From: an uncultured Oscillospiraceae bacterium
GTDB lineage: Bacteria > Bacillota > Clostridia > Oscillospirales > Oscillospiraceae
Direction: 5' to 3'
DNA: 35,888 nucleotides
Assembly (NCBI GenBank): GCA_934591815.1
Contig: CAKTPV010000019.1
Location: 1-35,888 of the forward strand
Below are positions 1-9,853 of this stretch, piece by piece. The first letter of the stretch is position 1. The number at the start of each line of letters is the position of its first letter. Position numbers and translations under genes: made by a program. The notes below the pieces were generated by a model. The model was not told the DNA's origin. It was given only the letters and a program-made list of their open reading frames with translations, and searched no databases.

Positions 1-1104
1 ATGTATATCGAGGGTCTTGACCAGTACCGCGGCTGGTTCCAGTCCTCCCTGCTGGTGGCCGTAGGCGCGCTGGGCCGCGGCGCTCCGTTCAAGGAGTGCG
101 TCACCCACGGCTGGACGGTGGACGGCGAGGGCAAGGCCATGCACAAGTCTCTGGGCAACGGCATGGACCCCGCCGAGATCTTCGACAAATACGGCGCCGA
201 CCTGCTGCGTCTGTGGGCAGGCTCCGCCGACTACCACGTGGATGTACGCTGCTCCGACGAGATCTTCAAGCAGCTGAGCCAGAACTATCTGAAGTTCCGC
301 AACACCTGCAAGTTCTGTCTGGACAATCTGGTGGGCTTCGACGCCGACCATCTGGTGCAGCCCGACGAGATGCTGCCGCTGGATAAGTGGGCTGTCACCC
401 GCCTGAACACCCTGATCGAGAAGGTGTTCGCCGCCTACGACAACTACGAGTTCCACGTGGTATCCCACATGGTCAACGACTTCTGCGTGGTGGATCTCAG
501 CTCCTTCTACTTTGACATCATCAAGGATCGCCTGTACTGCGGCGAGGAGAACAGTCTGGAGCGCCGCAGCGCCCAGTCCGCCGTCTGGATGATCCTGGAC
601 GCCATGACCCGCCTGTTCGCCCCCATTCTGGCCTTCACCTGCGACGAGGTGTGGCTGGCCATGCCCCACCGTGCCGACGATGACGCACGCAACGTCCTGC
701 TCAACCAGATGGTGCAGCCCTATGCCGCCTACGCCCTCAGCGAGGAGGAGATGGGCAAGTGGGCGCGCCTCGCCACCCTCCGCACCGCCGTCAACGGCGC
801 ACTGGAGCAGGCCCGCGCCGACAAGACCATCGGCAAGAGCCTGGAGGCCGAGGTGGATCTGACCGTCACCGCCGAGGACGCCTTCCTGACCGATATGGAT
901 GCCGCCGATCTGGCAGACCTGCTCATCGTCTCGCAGGTTCGCGTGGAGGTGGGCGCGGAGCTGACCGTGGCTGTCCGCCCCGCCAACGGCGCCAAGTGCC
1001 TGCGCTGCTGGAAGGTGCTGCCCACCGTGGGCAGCGACGCCGGTCACCCCGACCTGTGCCCCCGCTGCGCCGCCGTGGTCAAGAATCTCCCCGTTATCGA
1101 ATAA
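1..1104 (+). CDS. ileS: Isoleucine--tRNA ligase, C-terminal part (5' end outside window)
   Basis: This is the C-terminal 367 residues of a class Ia isoleucyl-tRNA synthetase, which charges tRNA-Ile in the cytoplasm; family members are usually 900 residues or more, so the N-terminal half lies upstream of the window. The reading frame opens at base 1 within the conserved region GLDQYRGWFQSSLL, and the KMSKS-type ATP loop follows as GKAMHKSLGN near residues 48-57. The AMHKS form is common in Firmicutes. An anticodon-binding helical region follows. The C-terminus carries a four-cysteine zinc knuckle (CLRCWK ... CPRCAA), typical of bacterial IleRS. The ATG at base 1 is internal, not the true start. 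The gene ends 50 bases before the convergent rluD, with a two-sided hairpin between them. Confidence 0.96.
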   Translation: MYIEGLDQYRGWFQSSLLVAVGALGRGAPFKECVTHGWTVDGEGKAMHKSLGNGMDPAEIFDKYGADLLRLWAGSADYHVDVRCSDEIFKQLSQNYLKFRNTCKFCLDNLVGFDADHLVQPDEMLPLDKWAVTRLNTLIEKVFAAYDNYEFHVVSHMVNDFCVVDLSSFYFDIIKDRLYCGEENSLERRSAQSAVWMILDAMTRLFAPILAFTCDEVWLAMPHRADDDARNVLLNQMVQPYAAYALSEEEMGKWARLATLRTAVNGALEQARADKTIGKSLEAEVDLTVTAEDAFLTDMDAADLADLLIVSQVRVEVGAELTVAVRPANGAKCLRCWKVLPTVGSDAGHPDLCPRCAAVVKNLPVIE

Positions 1105-1112
1105 GCGTATCA

Positions 1113-1149
1113 AAAAAGAGAGGACACGCGATGCGTGTCCTCTCTTTTT
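1113..1149. terminator. Bidirectional intrinsic terminator between ileS and rluD
   Basis: A perfect 17-bp stem (1113-1129 with 1133-1149) closes a 3-nt loop GAT. The outer ends of the arms are A-rich on the left and T-rich on the right, so RNA from either strand would end in a U-run. It sits exactly between the convergent stop codons of ileS and rluD. Confidence 0.92.
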
Positions 1150-1154
1150 GCGCT

Positions 1155-2069
1155 TTATGCCTTATTTTCCAGCTTCCGAAGCTGCGCCAGAAACTCCTCC
1201 GGCAGCGGACAGTGCAGCTCCACCATCTCGCCGGTACGGGGGTGGATGAACCGCAGCCCCACCGCGTGGAGGCACTGTCCCGTCAGACCCGGCACCGGCT
1301 TCTTCGCGCCGTACACCGTGTCTCCCAGAATGGGGTGGCCGATATAGGCCATGTGTACCCGGATCTGGTGGGTGCGCCCCGTCTCCAGACGGCACCGCAC
1401 ATGGGTCACCCCCGGATACCGGGCGACGACCTCCCAGTGGGTCACGGCTGGCCGTCCCCCGGCGATCACCGCCATCTTTTTCCGATCTGACGGGTGCCGT
1501 CCGATGGGTGCGTCCACCGTGCCGCTGTCCTCCTTCAGGTTGCCCACCACCAGACACTCATACGTCCGCGCCAGCGTGTGGTCGCTGAGCTGGGCGCTGA
1601 GCCCCAGATGGGCGGCGTCGTTTTTGGCGGCGATGATGAGACCGCTGGTATCCCGGTCGATGCGGTGGACGATGCCGGGGCGCTTCTCCCCGCCGATGCC
1701 GGACAGCGACGATCCGCAGTGGTGGAGCAGGGCGTTGACCAGCGTGCCGTCCGGGTGTCCCGGCGCGGGATGCACCACCAGTCCCGCCGGCTTGTTGACC
1801 ACGATGACATCCGCATCCTCGTATACCACGTCCAGCGGGATATCCTGCGCCGTCAGCGCCGTGTCCCGCACCTCCGGTACGTCCACCGTCACCGCTTCGC
1901 CGCCGGTGATGCGGCAGCTCTTGACGGCGGGCTTGCCGTCCACGGATACCCGCCCCTCCTCGATGTACCGCGCCGCCTGCGAGCGGGTCAGGCCGTTGGC
2001 GCGGGAGGCCACAAAGGCGTCCAGCCGCGTCCCCGCGTCCTCTGCCTCAGCTTTCAGATGCAGCGTCAT
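1155..2069 (-). CDS. rluD: RluD-family 23S rRNA pseudouridine synthase
   Basis: A 304-residue protein of the RsuA/RluA pseudouridine synthase family. It has an N-terminal S4 RNA-binding domain (about residues 14-70: RLDAFVA ... RYIEEGRVSVDGK), then the catalytic domain with the signature HRIDRDTSG; D138 is the expected catalytic aspartate. RluD-type enzymes isomerise uridines in helix 69 of 23S rRNA; which uridines this one modifies cannot be read from sequence. The start is the ATG at 2067-2069, giving MTLHLKAEAED. The open frame continues upstream only because it overlaps lspA. The start lies 23 bases inside the lspA 3' end, so the pair is probably translationally coupled. Confidence 0.93.
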   Translation of the reverse strand: MTLHLKAEAEDAGTRLDAFVASRANGLTRSQAARYIEEGRVSVDGKPAVKSCRITGGEAVTVDVPEVRDTALTAQDIPLDVVYEDADVIVVNKPAGLVVHPAPGHPDGTLVNALLHHCGSSLSGIGGEKRPGIVHRIDRDTSGLIIAAKNDAAHLGLSAQLSDHTLARTYECLVVGNLKEDSGTVDAPIGRHPSDRKKMAVIAGGRPAVTHWEVVARYPGVTHVRCRLETGRTHQIRVHMAYIGHPILGDTVYGAKKPVPGLTGQCLHAVGLRFIHPRTGEMVELHCPLPEEFLAQLRKLENKA

Positions 2070-2532
2070 CCTTCGGCTCCTTCTTGTCGTACTTGTCGTA
2101 GAACCACAGGTAGTACACAGCGCCCAGCACCACGCCGATGACCACAAAGCAGTCCGCCAGATTGAAGATGGGATAGTCGATAAACAGCAGGTCGAACATA
2201 TCCACCACATACCCCCGGCACACCCGGTCGATGACGTTGCCGATGCCGCCGCCCAGAATAAGCACCCCCGCCGTTACGCCCAGCGGATGGCGGACGATCC
2301 TTTTCACCAGCAGCCACGCCACCGCCAGCATCAGCACGATGGTGACGATGGCCAGCAGCCCGGTCTTGCCGGAAAAGCTGCTCCACGCCGCGCCGGTATT
2401 GTGCAGCCGCGTCAGCTGCATCACGCCGGGCAGCAGCGGCGCGGACTGCCCCACCTCCAGATGGGACACCACCCACCACTTCAAAAGCTGGTCGCCCGCC
2501 ACGCAGGCCGCCAGCGCCACAATATACCACAT
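2047..2532 (-). CDS. lspA: Lipoprotein signal peptidase (signal peptidase II)
   Basis: A 161-residue polytopic membrane aspartyl protease that cleaves the signal peptide of prolipoproteins after lipidation. The family motifs are present: GDQLLKWW near residue 13, NTGAAW at 45-50, GGGIGNVIDR at 94-103, VVDMF with D111, and FNLAD with D127. D111 and D127 should be the catalytic pair. Four hydrophobic segments and a charged C-terminus (DKYDKKEPKDD) fit the family. The start at 2532 is supported by an AGGAGG ribosome site about 6 bases upstream. In many Firmicutes lspA and rluD follow ileS on the same strand; here they run toward it. Confidence 0.96.
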   Translation of the reverse strand: MWYIVALAACVAGDQLLKWWVVSHLEVGQSAPLLPGVMQLTRLHNTGAAWSSFSGKTGLLAIVTIVLMLAVAWLLVKRIVRHPLGVTAGVLILGGGIGNVIDRVCRGYVVDMFDLLFIDYPIFNLADCFVVIGVVLGAVYYLWFYDKYDKKEPKDDAASES

Positions 2533-2611
2533 AGGGCATCCTCCCTGTTTTGGATTCTCCCCCATCATATCCCATTTGCCCGCCGTTTGCAACTTTTATT
2601 CCGCGACTTTC

Positions 2612-2640
2612 TTGTATTGCACGGCGCCGCGTGGTATAAT
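2612..2640 (+). promoter_or_regulatory. Sigma-A promoter, extended -10, for the miaB-divIVA operon
   Basis: The -10 box TATAAT at 2635-2640 is perfect and is preceded by TGG, giving an extended -10. A 17-bp spacer separates it from TTGTAT at 2612-2617. Transcription should begin near 2647, leaving a leader of about 43 bases before miaB. It lies 80-110 bases upstream of the divergent lspA start; I saw no equally good promoter for lspA. Confidence 0.88.
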
Positions 2641-2689
2641 AGAGTATTCAAATATCGCCCCGCATCGACACGGGGCAGGGAGGCCCGAC

Positions 2690-4102
2690 TTGGATAGAAA
2701 ACAGGTATTGATCCCCGAGGAGCAGACGCTCCGCCAGCGGGATTTTGAACGGAAAATACGGGAGCTGCACACCCAGCGCGGAAAGAACGTCCGCGCTCTG
2801 GTGGATACCTTCGGCTGCCAGCAGAACGTGGCGGACAGCCAGCATATCATGGGTATGCTGGAGGCCATGGGCTGCACCTTCGTCACCGCCCCGGAGGAGG
2901 CGGACATCGTGGTGCTGAACACCTGCGCCATCCGCGACCACGCGGAGAAGCGGGTCTACGGCACGCTGGGCGCGCTGACCCATACGAAAAAGGCCAACCC
3001 GGAGCAGATCATCTGCCTGTGCGGCTGCATGGCCCAGCGCCCGGAGGTGGCGGAGAAGGTACGCCAGTCCTACCGCCATGTGGATCTGGTGTTCGGCCCC
3101 CAGGCGCTGTGGAAGTTCCCGGAGCTTTTATATCAGGTCTATACCCGCCGGGGCCGCGTGTTCTCCGTGGAGGACGAGCACGGCTCCATTGCTGAGGGTA
3201 TGCCGGTGGTGCGGGAGGGCCGCACCCGGGCGTGGGTGTCCATCATGTATGGCTGCAACAACTTCTGCTCCTACTGCATCGTTCCCTATGTGCGGGGCCG
3301 GGAGCGCAGCCGCGAGCCGGAACGCATCCTCGAGGAGGTGCGCCAGCTGGCCGCCGAGGGGTACAAGGAGATCACCCTGCTGGGGCAGAACGTCAACTCC
3401 TACGGCAAGGATCTGGATACACCGTGGGACTTTGCCGACCTTTTAAGCGAGCTGGACAAGATCGAGGGGGACTATCTCCTCCGCTTCATGTCCTCCCAGC
3501 CCAAGGACGCCAGCTATAAGCTGTTCGACACCATGGCCCGCTGCAAGCACGTGGCCAAGCAGCTGCACCTGCCAGTGCAGTCCGGCTGCGACCGGGTGCT
3601 GCGGGCCATGAACCGGCCCTACGACCGGGCCAAATATCTGGATCTCATCACCTACGCCCGCAAGGTCATGCCCGATTTGGTGCTGACCAGCGATGTGATC
3701 ATCGGCTTCCCCGGCGAGACGGAGGCCGAGGCCATGGAGACGGTGGCACTGGTGGAGGAGGTGCGCTTCGACGCCCTGTTCACCTTCATCTTCTCCCCCC
3801 GTCCCGGCACCCCCGCCGCCAAGATGGACGACCCCGTACCCCGTGCCGAAAAGCAGAAGTGGTTCGACCGCCTCTGCGACGCCCAGAACAGGATCTCCGA
3901 GGAGATCCACGCCGGATACGTGGGCGACACCCTGCGCTGTCTCATCGACGGCGAGAGCGACGACAGCCGCTGGCCGCTGACGGCCCGCACCGCCGGGGGA
4001 CGGCTGGTGCATCTGGTGGGCGACCGAGCCGCCGTGGGTACATACCGCGACGTAAAGATCACCGACAGCAACACGTGGGCGCTGTTCGGCCAACTGATTT
4101 GA
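2690..4102 (+). CDS. miaB: tRNA-2-methylthio-N6-dimethylallyladenosine synthase
   Basis: MiaB is a radical SAM methylthiotransferase that converts i6A37 to ms2i6A37 in tRNAs reading UNN codons, acting after MiaA, which is encoded in the same operon. The protein has 470 residues from a TTG start at 2690, chosen because an AGGGAGG site sits about 7 bases upstream and the frame before it runs back over lspA. Domains in order: UPF0004 domain with three Cys (DTFGCQQN, LNTCAIRD, CLCGCMAQRP); radical SAM core with CNNFCSYC; and a C-terminal TRAM domain of about 65 residues. The region before DTFGCQ resembles the longer N-terminus of Gram-positive MiaB. It is the first gene after the promoter and is followed 22 bases later by mutS. 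Confidence 0.95.
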   Translation: MDRKQVLIPEEQTLRQRDFERKIRELHTQRGKNVRALVDTFGCQQNVADSQHIMGMLEAMGCTFVTAPEEADIVVLNTCAIRDHAEKRVYGTLGALTHTKKANPEQIICLCGCMAQRPEVAEKVRQSYRHVDLVFGPQALWKFPELLYQVYTRRGRVFSVEDEHGSIAEGMPVVREGRTRAWVSIMYGCNNFCSYCIVPYVRGRERSREPERILEEVRQLAAEGYKEITLLGQNVNSYGKDLDTPWDFADLLSELDKIEGDYLLRFMSSQPKDASYKLFDTMARCKHVAKQLHLPVQSGCDRVLRAMNRPYDRAKYLDLITYARKVMPDLVLTSDVIIGFPGETEAEAMETVALVEEVRFDALFTFIFSPRPGTPAAKMDDPVPRAEKQKWFDRLCDAQNRISEEIHAGYVGDTLRCLIDGESDDSRWPLTARTAGGRLVHLVGDRAAVGTYRDVKITDSNTWALFGQLI

Positions 4103-4124
4103 ATTTTCCCAAGGAGGTATCCGC

Positions 4125-6725
4125 ATGGCAGAGCTGACTCCCATGATGCGCCAGTACATGGAGATCAAGGAGCAGAATCCCGACTCCATCCTGTTTTTCC
4201 GTCTGGGCGACTTCTACGAGATGTTCGGCCCCGACGCCCGCACGGCGTCCCGTGAGCTGGATCTGGCTCTGACCACCCGTGACAAGGACAAAAACAAGTC
4301 CTTCGACGAGAAGATCCCCATGTGCGGCATCCCCTACCACGCCTCCGACGCCTATATCGCCCGTCTTATCGCCAAGGGCTACAAGGTGGCCATCTGCGAG
4401 CAGACGGAGGATCCCGCCGCCGCCAAGGGACTGGTGAAGCGGGATATCATCCGCGTTGTCACCCCCGGCACGGTCATCGACGAGTCCTGCCTCAGCGCCG
4501 AGCGCAGCAACTATCTGTGCGGCGTGTATCTGGACGATACCGGCGCGGGTCTGTGCGCCTGCGACGTGTCCACCGGCAAGGCGCAGGCCACGGTGTTCAC
4601 CGGCCCCGACCGGGTCCGCGCCCTGCTCAACGAGCTGGGGCGGTTCGCCCCTGCCGAGGCGGTGATGAACGAGGCCGCCTATTTTGACGAGACGCTGCAC
4701 CGGACGATGCAGGAGCGCTTTTCCTGCCACATGGAGAAGCTGTCCGCCGCCCGGTTCACCCCGGAGGACGCGGAGAAAAAGGTACGCACCCAATTCGGGC
4801 AGGAGGCGCTGGAGCGCCTGCCCCGGGACAACATGACGCCGCTGCTGGCGCTGGGCGGCCTGCTGGGGTATCTCTATGAGACGCAAAAGACCGATCTGGG
4901 TCACCTCGACCAGCTGACATGGTACCGCACCGGGCAGTACATGGAGCTGGATCTCACCGCCCGCCGCAATCTGGAGCTGACGGAGACGCTGCGTGGCAAG
5001 GAAAAGCGGGGCAGTCTGCTGTGGGTGCTGGACAAGACCAAGACCGCCATGGGCGCCCGCAACCTGCGGGCATGGCTCCAGCAGCCGCTGGTGGACGTGG
5101 CCGCCATCGACCGGCGGCTCAGTGCCGTGGCGGCACTGGCGGAGCACACCGTGGCCCGGGAGGAGCTGACGCTGGCTCTCAGCGGCATCGCCGATATGGA
5201 GCGGCTCATCGGCCGGGTGGTCTATGGCTCTGCCGGCGGGCGGGATCTGGTGTCCCTCCGCGCCTCCATGGAGCGGCTGCCCGCCGTCAAGGCGCAGCTG
5301 GCCGCCTTCCCCTCCGGTGCGCTGCACCAGCTGGATCAGCAGTTGGAGGATCTCAACGATCTGGCCGCCCTGATCGGGCAGACGCTGGTGGACGAGCCGC
5401 CGTTCTCCGTCCGGGAGGGTGAGATGATCCGGGACGGCTTCGACCCGGAGGTGGACCGCCTGCGGGGCATCCTCCACGGCGGCAAGAGCTTTCTGGCGCA
5501 GATGGAGGCGGAGGAGAAGGAAAAGACCGGCATCCGCACCCTGAAGATCGGCTACAATAAGGTATTCGGCTACTACATCGAGGTGTCCAACTCCTTTAAG
5601 GAGCAGGTGCCCGACCACTATATCCGTAAGCAGACGCTGGTCAACGGCGAGCGCTACATCACCCAGGAGCTGAAGGATCTGGAGCACGACGTCCTCACCG
5701 CCAAGGATCGGGACGCCGCGCTGGAATATGAGCTGTTCTCCGCCCTGCGCACTAAGCTGGCGGAGTCCGTCACCCGCGTGCAGCTGGCCGCGTCCCTTAT
5801 CGCCCAGCTGGATACGCTCTGCTCCTTTGCCGCCGTGGCGGTGAAGAACAACTACTGCCGCCCCTGTGTGGACGAGTCCGGCGTCATCGAAATTCAGGCC
5901 GGACGGCATCCGGTGGTGGAGAAGATGCGCTCCGACGCCCTGTTCGTCCCCAACGACACCCTGATGGGCGCCAAGGAGGATCGGGTCAGCATCATCACCG
6001 GCCCCAACATGGCCGGTAAGTCCACCTATATGCGGCAGGTGGCGCTGATCGTGCTGATGGCACAGGTGGGCAGCTTCGTCCCCGCCCACGACGCCCACAT
6101 CGGCGTGGTGGACCGCATCTTCACCCGTATCGGCGCCAGCGACGACCTGTCCGCCGGACAGTCCACCTTTATGGTGGAGATGACGGAGGTATCCGACATC
6201 CTCCGCACCGCCACCAAGAACAGCCTGCTCATTCTGGATGAGATCGGCCGCGGCACCTCTACCTTCGATGGGATGTCCATCGCCCGGGCGGTGCTGGAGC
6301 ACTGCGCCGAAAGGCTGAAGGCCAAGACGCTGTTCGCCACCCACTACCACGAGCTGACGGCGCTGGAGCAGACGCTGCCCAACGTCCGCAACTACAATAT
6401 CGCTGTCCGCGCCCGGGGCGAGGACATCATCTTCCTGCGCAAGATCATCCCCGGCGGCGCAGACCGCAGCTACGGCATCGAGGTGGCCAAGCTGGCAGGG
6501 CTGCCCGACAGCGTCCTCAAGCGCGCCCGCGCCATTCTGGAGGAGCTGGAGAGCCAGTCCGGCCGTCCCGCCCCCGTCGCCGCGCCGGACGACCAGCTGT
6601 CCCTGACCGCCATGGCCGAGAGCGAGGTGGCAGAGCTGCTGCGCCGGACGCAGGTGGACTCTCTCAGCCCGCTGGAGGCGCTGAATCTTCTGTACGACCT
6701 GAAGAAACGGCTGGGGAACGGCTGA
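4125..6725 (+). CDS. mutS: DNA mismatch repair protein MutS
   Basis: MutS1 recognises base mismatches and small loops and recruits MutL using its ABC-type ATPase. The 866-residue length is normal. The N-terminal mismatch-reading motif is at residues 29-33 (DFYEM, the Phe-x-Glu wedge). The connector, lever and clamp regions follow. The ATPase has Walker A GPNMAGKST starting at residue 626, a signature region with STFMVEM, and Walker B LLILDEIGRGTST. The C-terminal region has GADRSYGIEVAKLAGLP. The start ATG is preceded by AAGGAGG at 7-base spacing. mutL follows after 56 bases, the usual repair gene pair. Confidence 0.98.
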   Translation: MAELTPMMRQYMEIKEQNPDSILFFRLGDFYEMFGPDARTASRELDLALTTRDKDKNKSFDEKIPMCGIPYHASDAYIARLIAKGYKVAICEQTEDPAAAKGLVKRDIIRVVTPGTVIDESCLSAERSNYLCGVYLDDTGAGLCACDVSTGKAQATVFTGPDRVRALLNELGRFAPAEAVMNEAAYFDETLHRTMQERFSCHMEKLSAARFTPEDAEKKVRTQFGQEALERLPRDNMTPLLALGGLLGYLYETQKTDLGHLDQLTWYRTGQYMELDLTARRNLELTETLRGKEKRGSLLWVLDKTKTAMGARNLRAWLQQPLVDVAAIDRRLSAVAALAEHTVAREELTLALSGIADMERLIGRVVYGSAGGRDLVSLRASMERLPAVKAQLAAFPSGALHQLDQQLEDLNDLAALIGQTLVDEPPFSVREGEMIRDGFDPEVDRLRGILHGGKSFLAQMEAEEKEKTGIRTLKIGYNKVFGYYIEVSNSFKEQVPDHYIRKQTLVNGERYITQELKDLEHDVLTAKDRDAALEYELFSALRTKLAESVTRVQLAASLIAQLDTLCSFAAVAVKNNYCRPCVDESGVIEIQAGRHPVVEKMRSDALFVPNDTLMGAKEDRVSIITGPNMAGKSTYMRQVALIVLMAQVGSFVPAHDAHIGVVDRIFTRIGASDDLSAGQSTFMVEMTEVSDILRTATKNSLLILDEIGRGTSTFDGMSIARAVLEHCAERLKAKTLFATHYHELTALEQTLPNVRNYNIAVRARGEDIIFLRKIIPGGADRSYGIEVAKLAGLPDSVLKRARAILEELESQSGRPAPVAAPDDQLSLTAMAESEVAELLRRTQVDSLSPLEALNLLYDLKKRLGNG

Positions 6726-6781
6726 CGCCCCCGGTGTGCTGCTTTACGAAACCGAACTGTCCTTGAAAGGAGGCTTTTCCC

Positions 6782-8824
6782 ATGCCCCAGATCCAACAGC
6801 TCCCGCCCCATCTGGCCGATCTGATCGCCGCCGGTGAGGTGGTGGAGCGTCCCGCCTCCGTGTGCAAGGAGCTTCTGGAAAACGCGCTGGACGCCGGCGC
6901 CTCCGCCATCTCCACCGAGCTGGAGCGGGGCGGCCTGACCTATATCCGCATCACGGACAACGGCTGCGGCATCGCGCCGGAGCAGCTGCCCACCGCCTTC
7001 CTGCGCCACGCCACCAGCAAGCTGCGCCGCCCGGAGGATCTGGCCGCCATCGGCACGCTGGGCTTCCGGGGCGAGGCGTTGGCCGCCATCGCCGCCGTGT
7101 CCCGCGTGGATATCTTCTCCCGGCAGACCGGCGCGGACTGCGGCGCCATGCTCCATCTGGAGGGCGGCGTGCCGGAGGCCGTCACCGAGGCGGGCTGCCC
7201 CGACGGCACCACCGTCTGCATCCGCGACCTGTTTTACAACACCCCCGCCCGGATGAAGTTCATGAAGAAGGACACCGCCGAGGGCGCCGCCGCCGCCGGT
7301 GTGGTGACCCATCTGGCGCTGAGTCATCCCGACGTATCCTTCAAGCTGCTGCGGGATGGGCAGGAGATCCTGCACACCCCCGGCGACGGACAGCTGCTGT
7401 CCGCCATCTACGCGGCGCTGGGCCGGGACTTTGCCAACAGCCTGCTGCCCGTGAGCGGCAGCGGCGGCGCGGTGCGGGTGGAGGGCTTTATCACCAAGCC
7501 GCTGGCCGGTCACGGCACCCGCGGCCGCCAGCTGTTTTTCGTCAACGGCCGGTTCGTCAAGAGCCAGCTTCTGGCCGCCGCCGTGGAGGAGGCCTACCGC
7601 AACCGGCTGCTGAAGGGCCGGTTCCCCGGCTGCGTCCTCCACATTACGCTGCCAGTAAACGAGGTGGATGTCAACGTCCACCCCGCCAAGACCGTGGTGA
7701 AATTCCTGTCCGACAAGGCCGTGTTTGACGCGGTACACTATACCGTCAAGGACGCGCTGGACCGGGAGGGGCAGCCCGCGCCCGCGGAGAAGAAGCCCTT
7801 CTACCAGACCATGACGGCCCGGGAGTTCCGGGAAACGGCTCCCGCCCCGCAGGGCGTGAAGCTGCCCTTTGTCAGCGGCAGACCCGTCGGCTCCGCCGGA
7901 GGCGACCGTCCCACCGTCAACCGTTTTGCGCCCGCCGCGCCGACGGTGCAGACGCCACGCGAAACGGTACAGCCCGCCGCTGCGCCGCAGGGTGACGTAT
8001 GGCAGGTGCGGGACGCCGTACCGGAGGCCGGGAAGCCCTTCACCGTCCCCAGCGGGCGGGAGGGCGTGGTCTACCGCATCACGCCGCCGGACGCGCCGGA
8101 GGATAGCCCCGCCCGCGAGCAGGCTGCCGCCGAAACGGAGACAGTACCCGCCGCCGCGATGCCGGAGGCGGCAGGCGCGAACGATACGACCCTTCCCGCG
8201 CAGGAGGCAGCTCCCGTTCAGCAGGAGCTGGAGATGCCGGAGACGGCGGACAGCGGCGAGACGCCGTGGCGCATCGCCGGTGAGGTGCTGAAGACCTATA
8301 TCATCTGCGAGGACGGGGAGCAGAACGTGTGGCTCATCGACAAGCACGCCGCCCACGAGCGCATCCGCTTCGACGCACTGAAGGCAGACCCCGTGCCGCC
8401 TATGGCCCAGCAGCTGCTGACCCCCGCCGCCGTAACGCTGACCGCCGAGGAGTACGGCGCGGTGCTGGAGTCGCTGGACGTGCTGGCGGGCTACGGCTTT
8501 TTGTGCGAGGATTTCGGGGACGGCGCCGTGCTGGTGCGGGAGATCCCCGACTACATACGGGCGGAGGACGCCGCCGCCACGCTGGAGGAGCTGGCGCGGA
8601 AGCTGCTTTTGCAGCGGGCCGACCCCGCCGGTGCGCGGGACGAGCTGCTGCACACCATGGCGTGCAAATCCGCCATCAAGGCGGGCATGACCACCGACGC
8701 CGCCGAGCTGGCGGCGCTGGTGCGGCAGGTGCAGTCCGGCGCTGTCCGGTACTGTCCCCACGGCAGGCCGGTGGCGGTGCAGCTGCGGAAATATGAGGTG
8801 GAGAAGATGTTCAAGCGGGCGTGA
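6782..8824 (+). CDS. mutL: DNA mismatch repair protein MutL (endonuclease type)
   Basis: MutL couples mismatch recognition by MutS to strand removal. The 680-residue protein has the GHKL ATPase motifs (ELLENALDAGA, ITDNGCGI, TLGFRGEAL), a transducer domain to about residue 330, a long Ala/Pro/Glu-rich linker (about 330-490), and a C-terminal dimerisation domain. The endonuclease motif is DKHAAHERIRFD starting at D520: close to the DQHA(x2)E(x4)E consensus, with Lys for Gln and Asp for the last Glu. The accompanying motifs ACKSAIKAGM and CPHGRP are intact, so metal-dependent nicking activity is likely, as expected for bacteria without MutH. AAAGGAGG precedes the ATG. Confidence 0.97.
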   Translation: MPQIQQLPPHLADLIAAGEVVERPASVCKELLENALDAGASAISTELERGGLTYIRITDNGCGIAPEQLPTAFLRHATSKLRRPEDLAAIGTLGFRGEALAAIAAVSRVDIFSRQTGADCGAMLHLEGGVPEAVTEAGCPDGTTVCIRDLFYNTPARMKFMKKDTAEGAAAAGVVTHLALSHPDVSFKLLRDGQEILHTPGDGQLLSAIYAALGRDFANSLLPVSGSGGAVRVEGFITKPLAGHGTRGRQLFFVNGRFVKSQLLAAAVEEAYRNRLLKGRFPGCVLHITLPVNEVDVNVHPAKTVVKFLSDKAVFDAVHYTVKDALDREGQPAPAEKKPFYQTMTAREFRETAPAPQGVKLPFVSGRPVGSAGGDRPTVNRFAPAAPTVQTPRETVQPAAAPQGDVWQVRDAVPEAGKPFTVPSGREGVVYRITPPDAPEDSPAREQAAAETETVPAAAMPEAAGANDTTLPAQEAAPVQQELEMPETADSGETPWRIAGEVLKTYIICEDGEQNVWLIDKHAAHERIRFDALKADPVPPMAQQLLTPAAVTLTAEEYGAVLESLDVLAGYGFLCEDFGDGAVLVREIPDYIRAEDAAATLEELARKLLLQRADPAGARDELLHTMACKSAIKAGMTTDAAELAALVRQVQSGAVRYCPHGRPVAVQLRKYEVEKMFKRA

Positions 8825-8850
8825 CCCCTTGATGCACAGGAGGTGAAGCG

Positions 8851-9795
8851 ATGGCACAGCGGGTGGTCTGCGTGGTAGGCCCTACCGCGTCGGGCAAGAC
8901 GAAAATGGGCGTGGCGCTGGCCAAGCGCTTCAACGGTGAGGTGGTGTCCGTGGACTCCATGCAGATCTACCGGGGCATGGCCATCGGCACCGCCGCTCCC
9001 ACGCCGGAGGAGACGGAGGGCGTACCCCACCACATGATCGGCGTGGCCGATCCGGCGGAAAGCTGGTCGGTGTCCCGGTTCACCCAGGAGGCCGACCGGT
9101 GCATACAGGATATCCTCCGCCGGGGAAAGCTGCCCATCCTGGTGGGCGGCACCGGCCTGTATCTGGACGCGCTGGTACGGGGCAATACCTTTGCCGCCGG
9201 TCAGCAGGGCGGCGCGGTGCGCCGGGAATTGCAGGCGCGGCTGGCGCAGGAGGGTGCGGCGGCACTGCTGGCGGAGCTGGCGGCGGTGGACCCGGAGACG
9301 GCGGCGCGGCTGCACCTCCGGGACGAAAAGCGCATCCTCCGGGCGCTGGAGGTCTACCGGGAGACAGGCGAGACCATCAGTGAGCATGACCGGAAAAGCC
9401 GGGAGACGCCCGACCGCTACGACGCCCTGTACATCGGGCTGAGCTTCCGGGACCGGCAGGATCTGCGCGACCGCATCGACCGGCGGGTGGACGTTATGGT
9501 GGAGCAAGGGCTTCTGGACGAGGTGCAGGCGCTGCTGAGCAGCGGGCTGCCCCGGGACGCCACGGCCCTGCAGGCCATCGGCTTCAAACAGTTTCTGGCG
9601 GTGGCCGATGGGACGGCCGCCGTGGCCGACGCCGTGGAGGAGGTCAAGCTCCGCTCCCGGCAGTACGCCAAGCGGCAGCTGACATGGCTGCGGCGCAATC
9701 CGGATATCCACTGGATCCTGTGGGAAAAAGAGCCTGATTTTCCGCAGGCTCTCCAAAATGCGACAGAATTCCTCACCGCCGCCGGCGTATGCTGA
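8851..9795 (+). CDS. miaA: tRNA dimethylallyltransferase
   Basis: MiaA transfers the dimethylallyl group from DMAPP to A37 of tRNAs, producing the substrate of MiaB. The protein is 314 residues, the usual size. The P-loop GPTASGKT is at residues 10-17, followed by [11 protein letters not shown] (substrate-binding Asp), GVPHHMI and the [13 protein letters not shown] segment. The C-terminal [11 protein letters not shown] region binds tRNA. CAGGAGGTGA lies about 6 bases before the ATG. The gene sits between mutL and hfq, a mutL-miaA-hfq order known from many bacteria. Confidence 0.97.
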   Translation: MAQRVVCVVGPTASGKTKMGVALAKRFNGEVVSVDSMQIYRGMAIGTAAPTPEETEGVPHHMIGVADPAESWSVSRFTQEADRCIQDILRRGKLPILVGGTGLYLDALVRGNTFAAGQQGGAVRRELQARLAQEGAAALLAELAAVDPETAARLHLRDEKRILRALEVYRETGETISEHDRKSRETPDRYDALYIGLSFRDRQDLRDRIDRRVDVMVEQGLLDEVQALLSSGLPRDATALQAIGFKQFLAVADGTAAVADAVEEVKLRSRQYAKRQLTWLRRNPDIHWILWEKEPDFPQALQNATEFLTAAGVC

Positions 9796-9853
9796 GAGCG
9801 GCGGACGGAGGACAGGCCTATCGTCCGCACACAGACATAAAGGAGCAGACGAT

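Noticed and set aside
4059..6350. 763-codon open frame on the minus strand opposite mutS
   Set aside because: It mirrors mutS, whose motifs are all on the plus strand; the predicted protein is His/Gly/Leu/Gln-rich low-complexity sequence typical of antisense frames in GC-rich genes.
6470..8857. 795-codon open frame opposite mutL
   Set aside because: Same explanation: no recognisable domain, compositional shadow of mutL, and no ribosome site.
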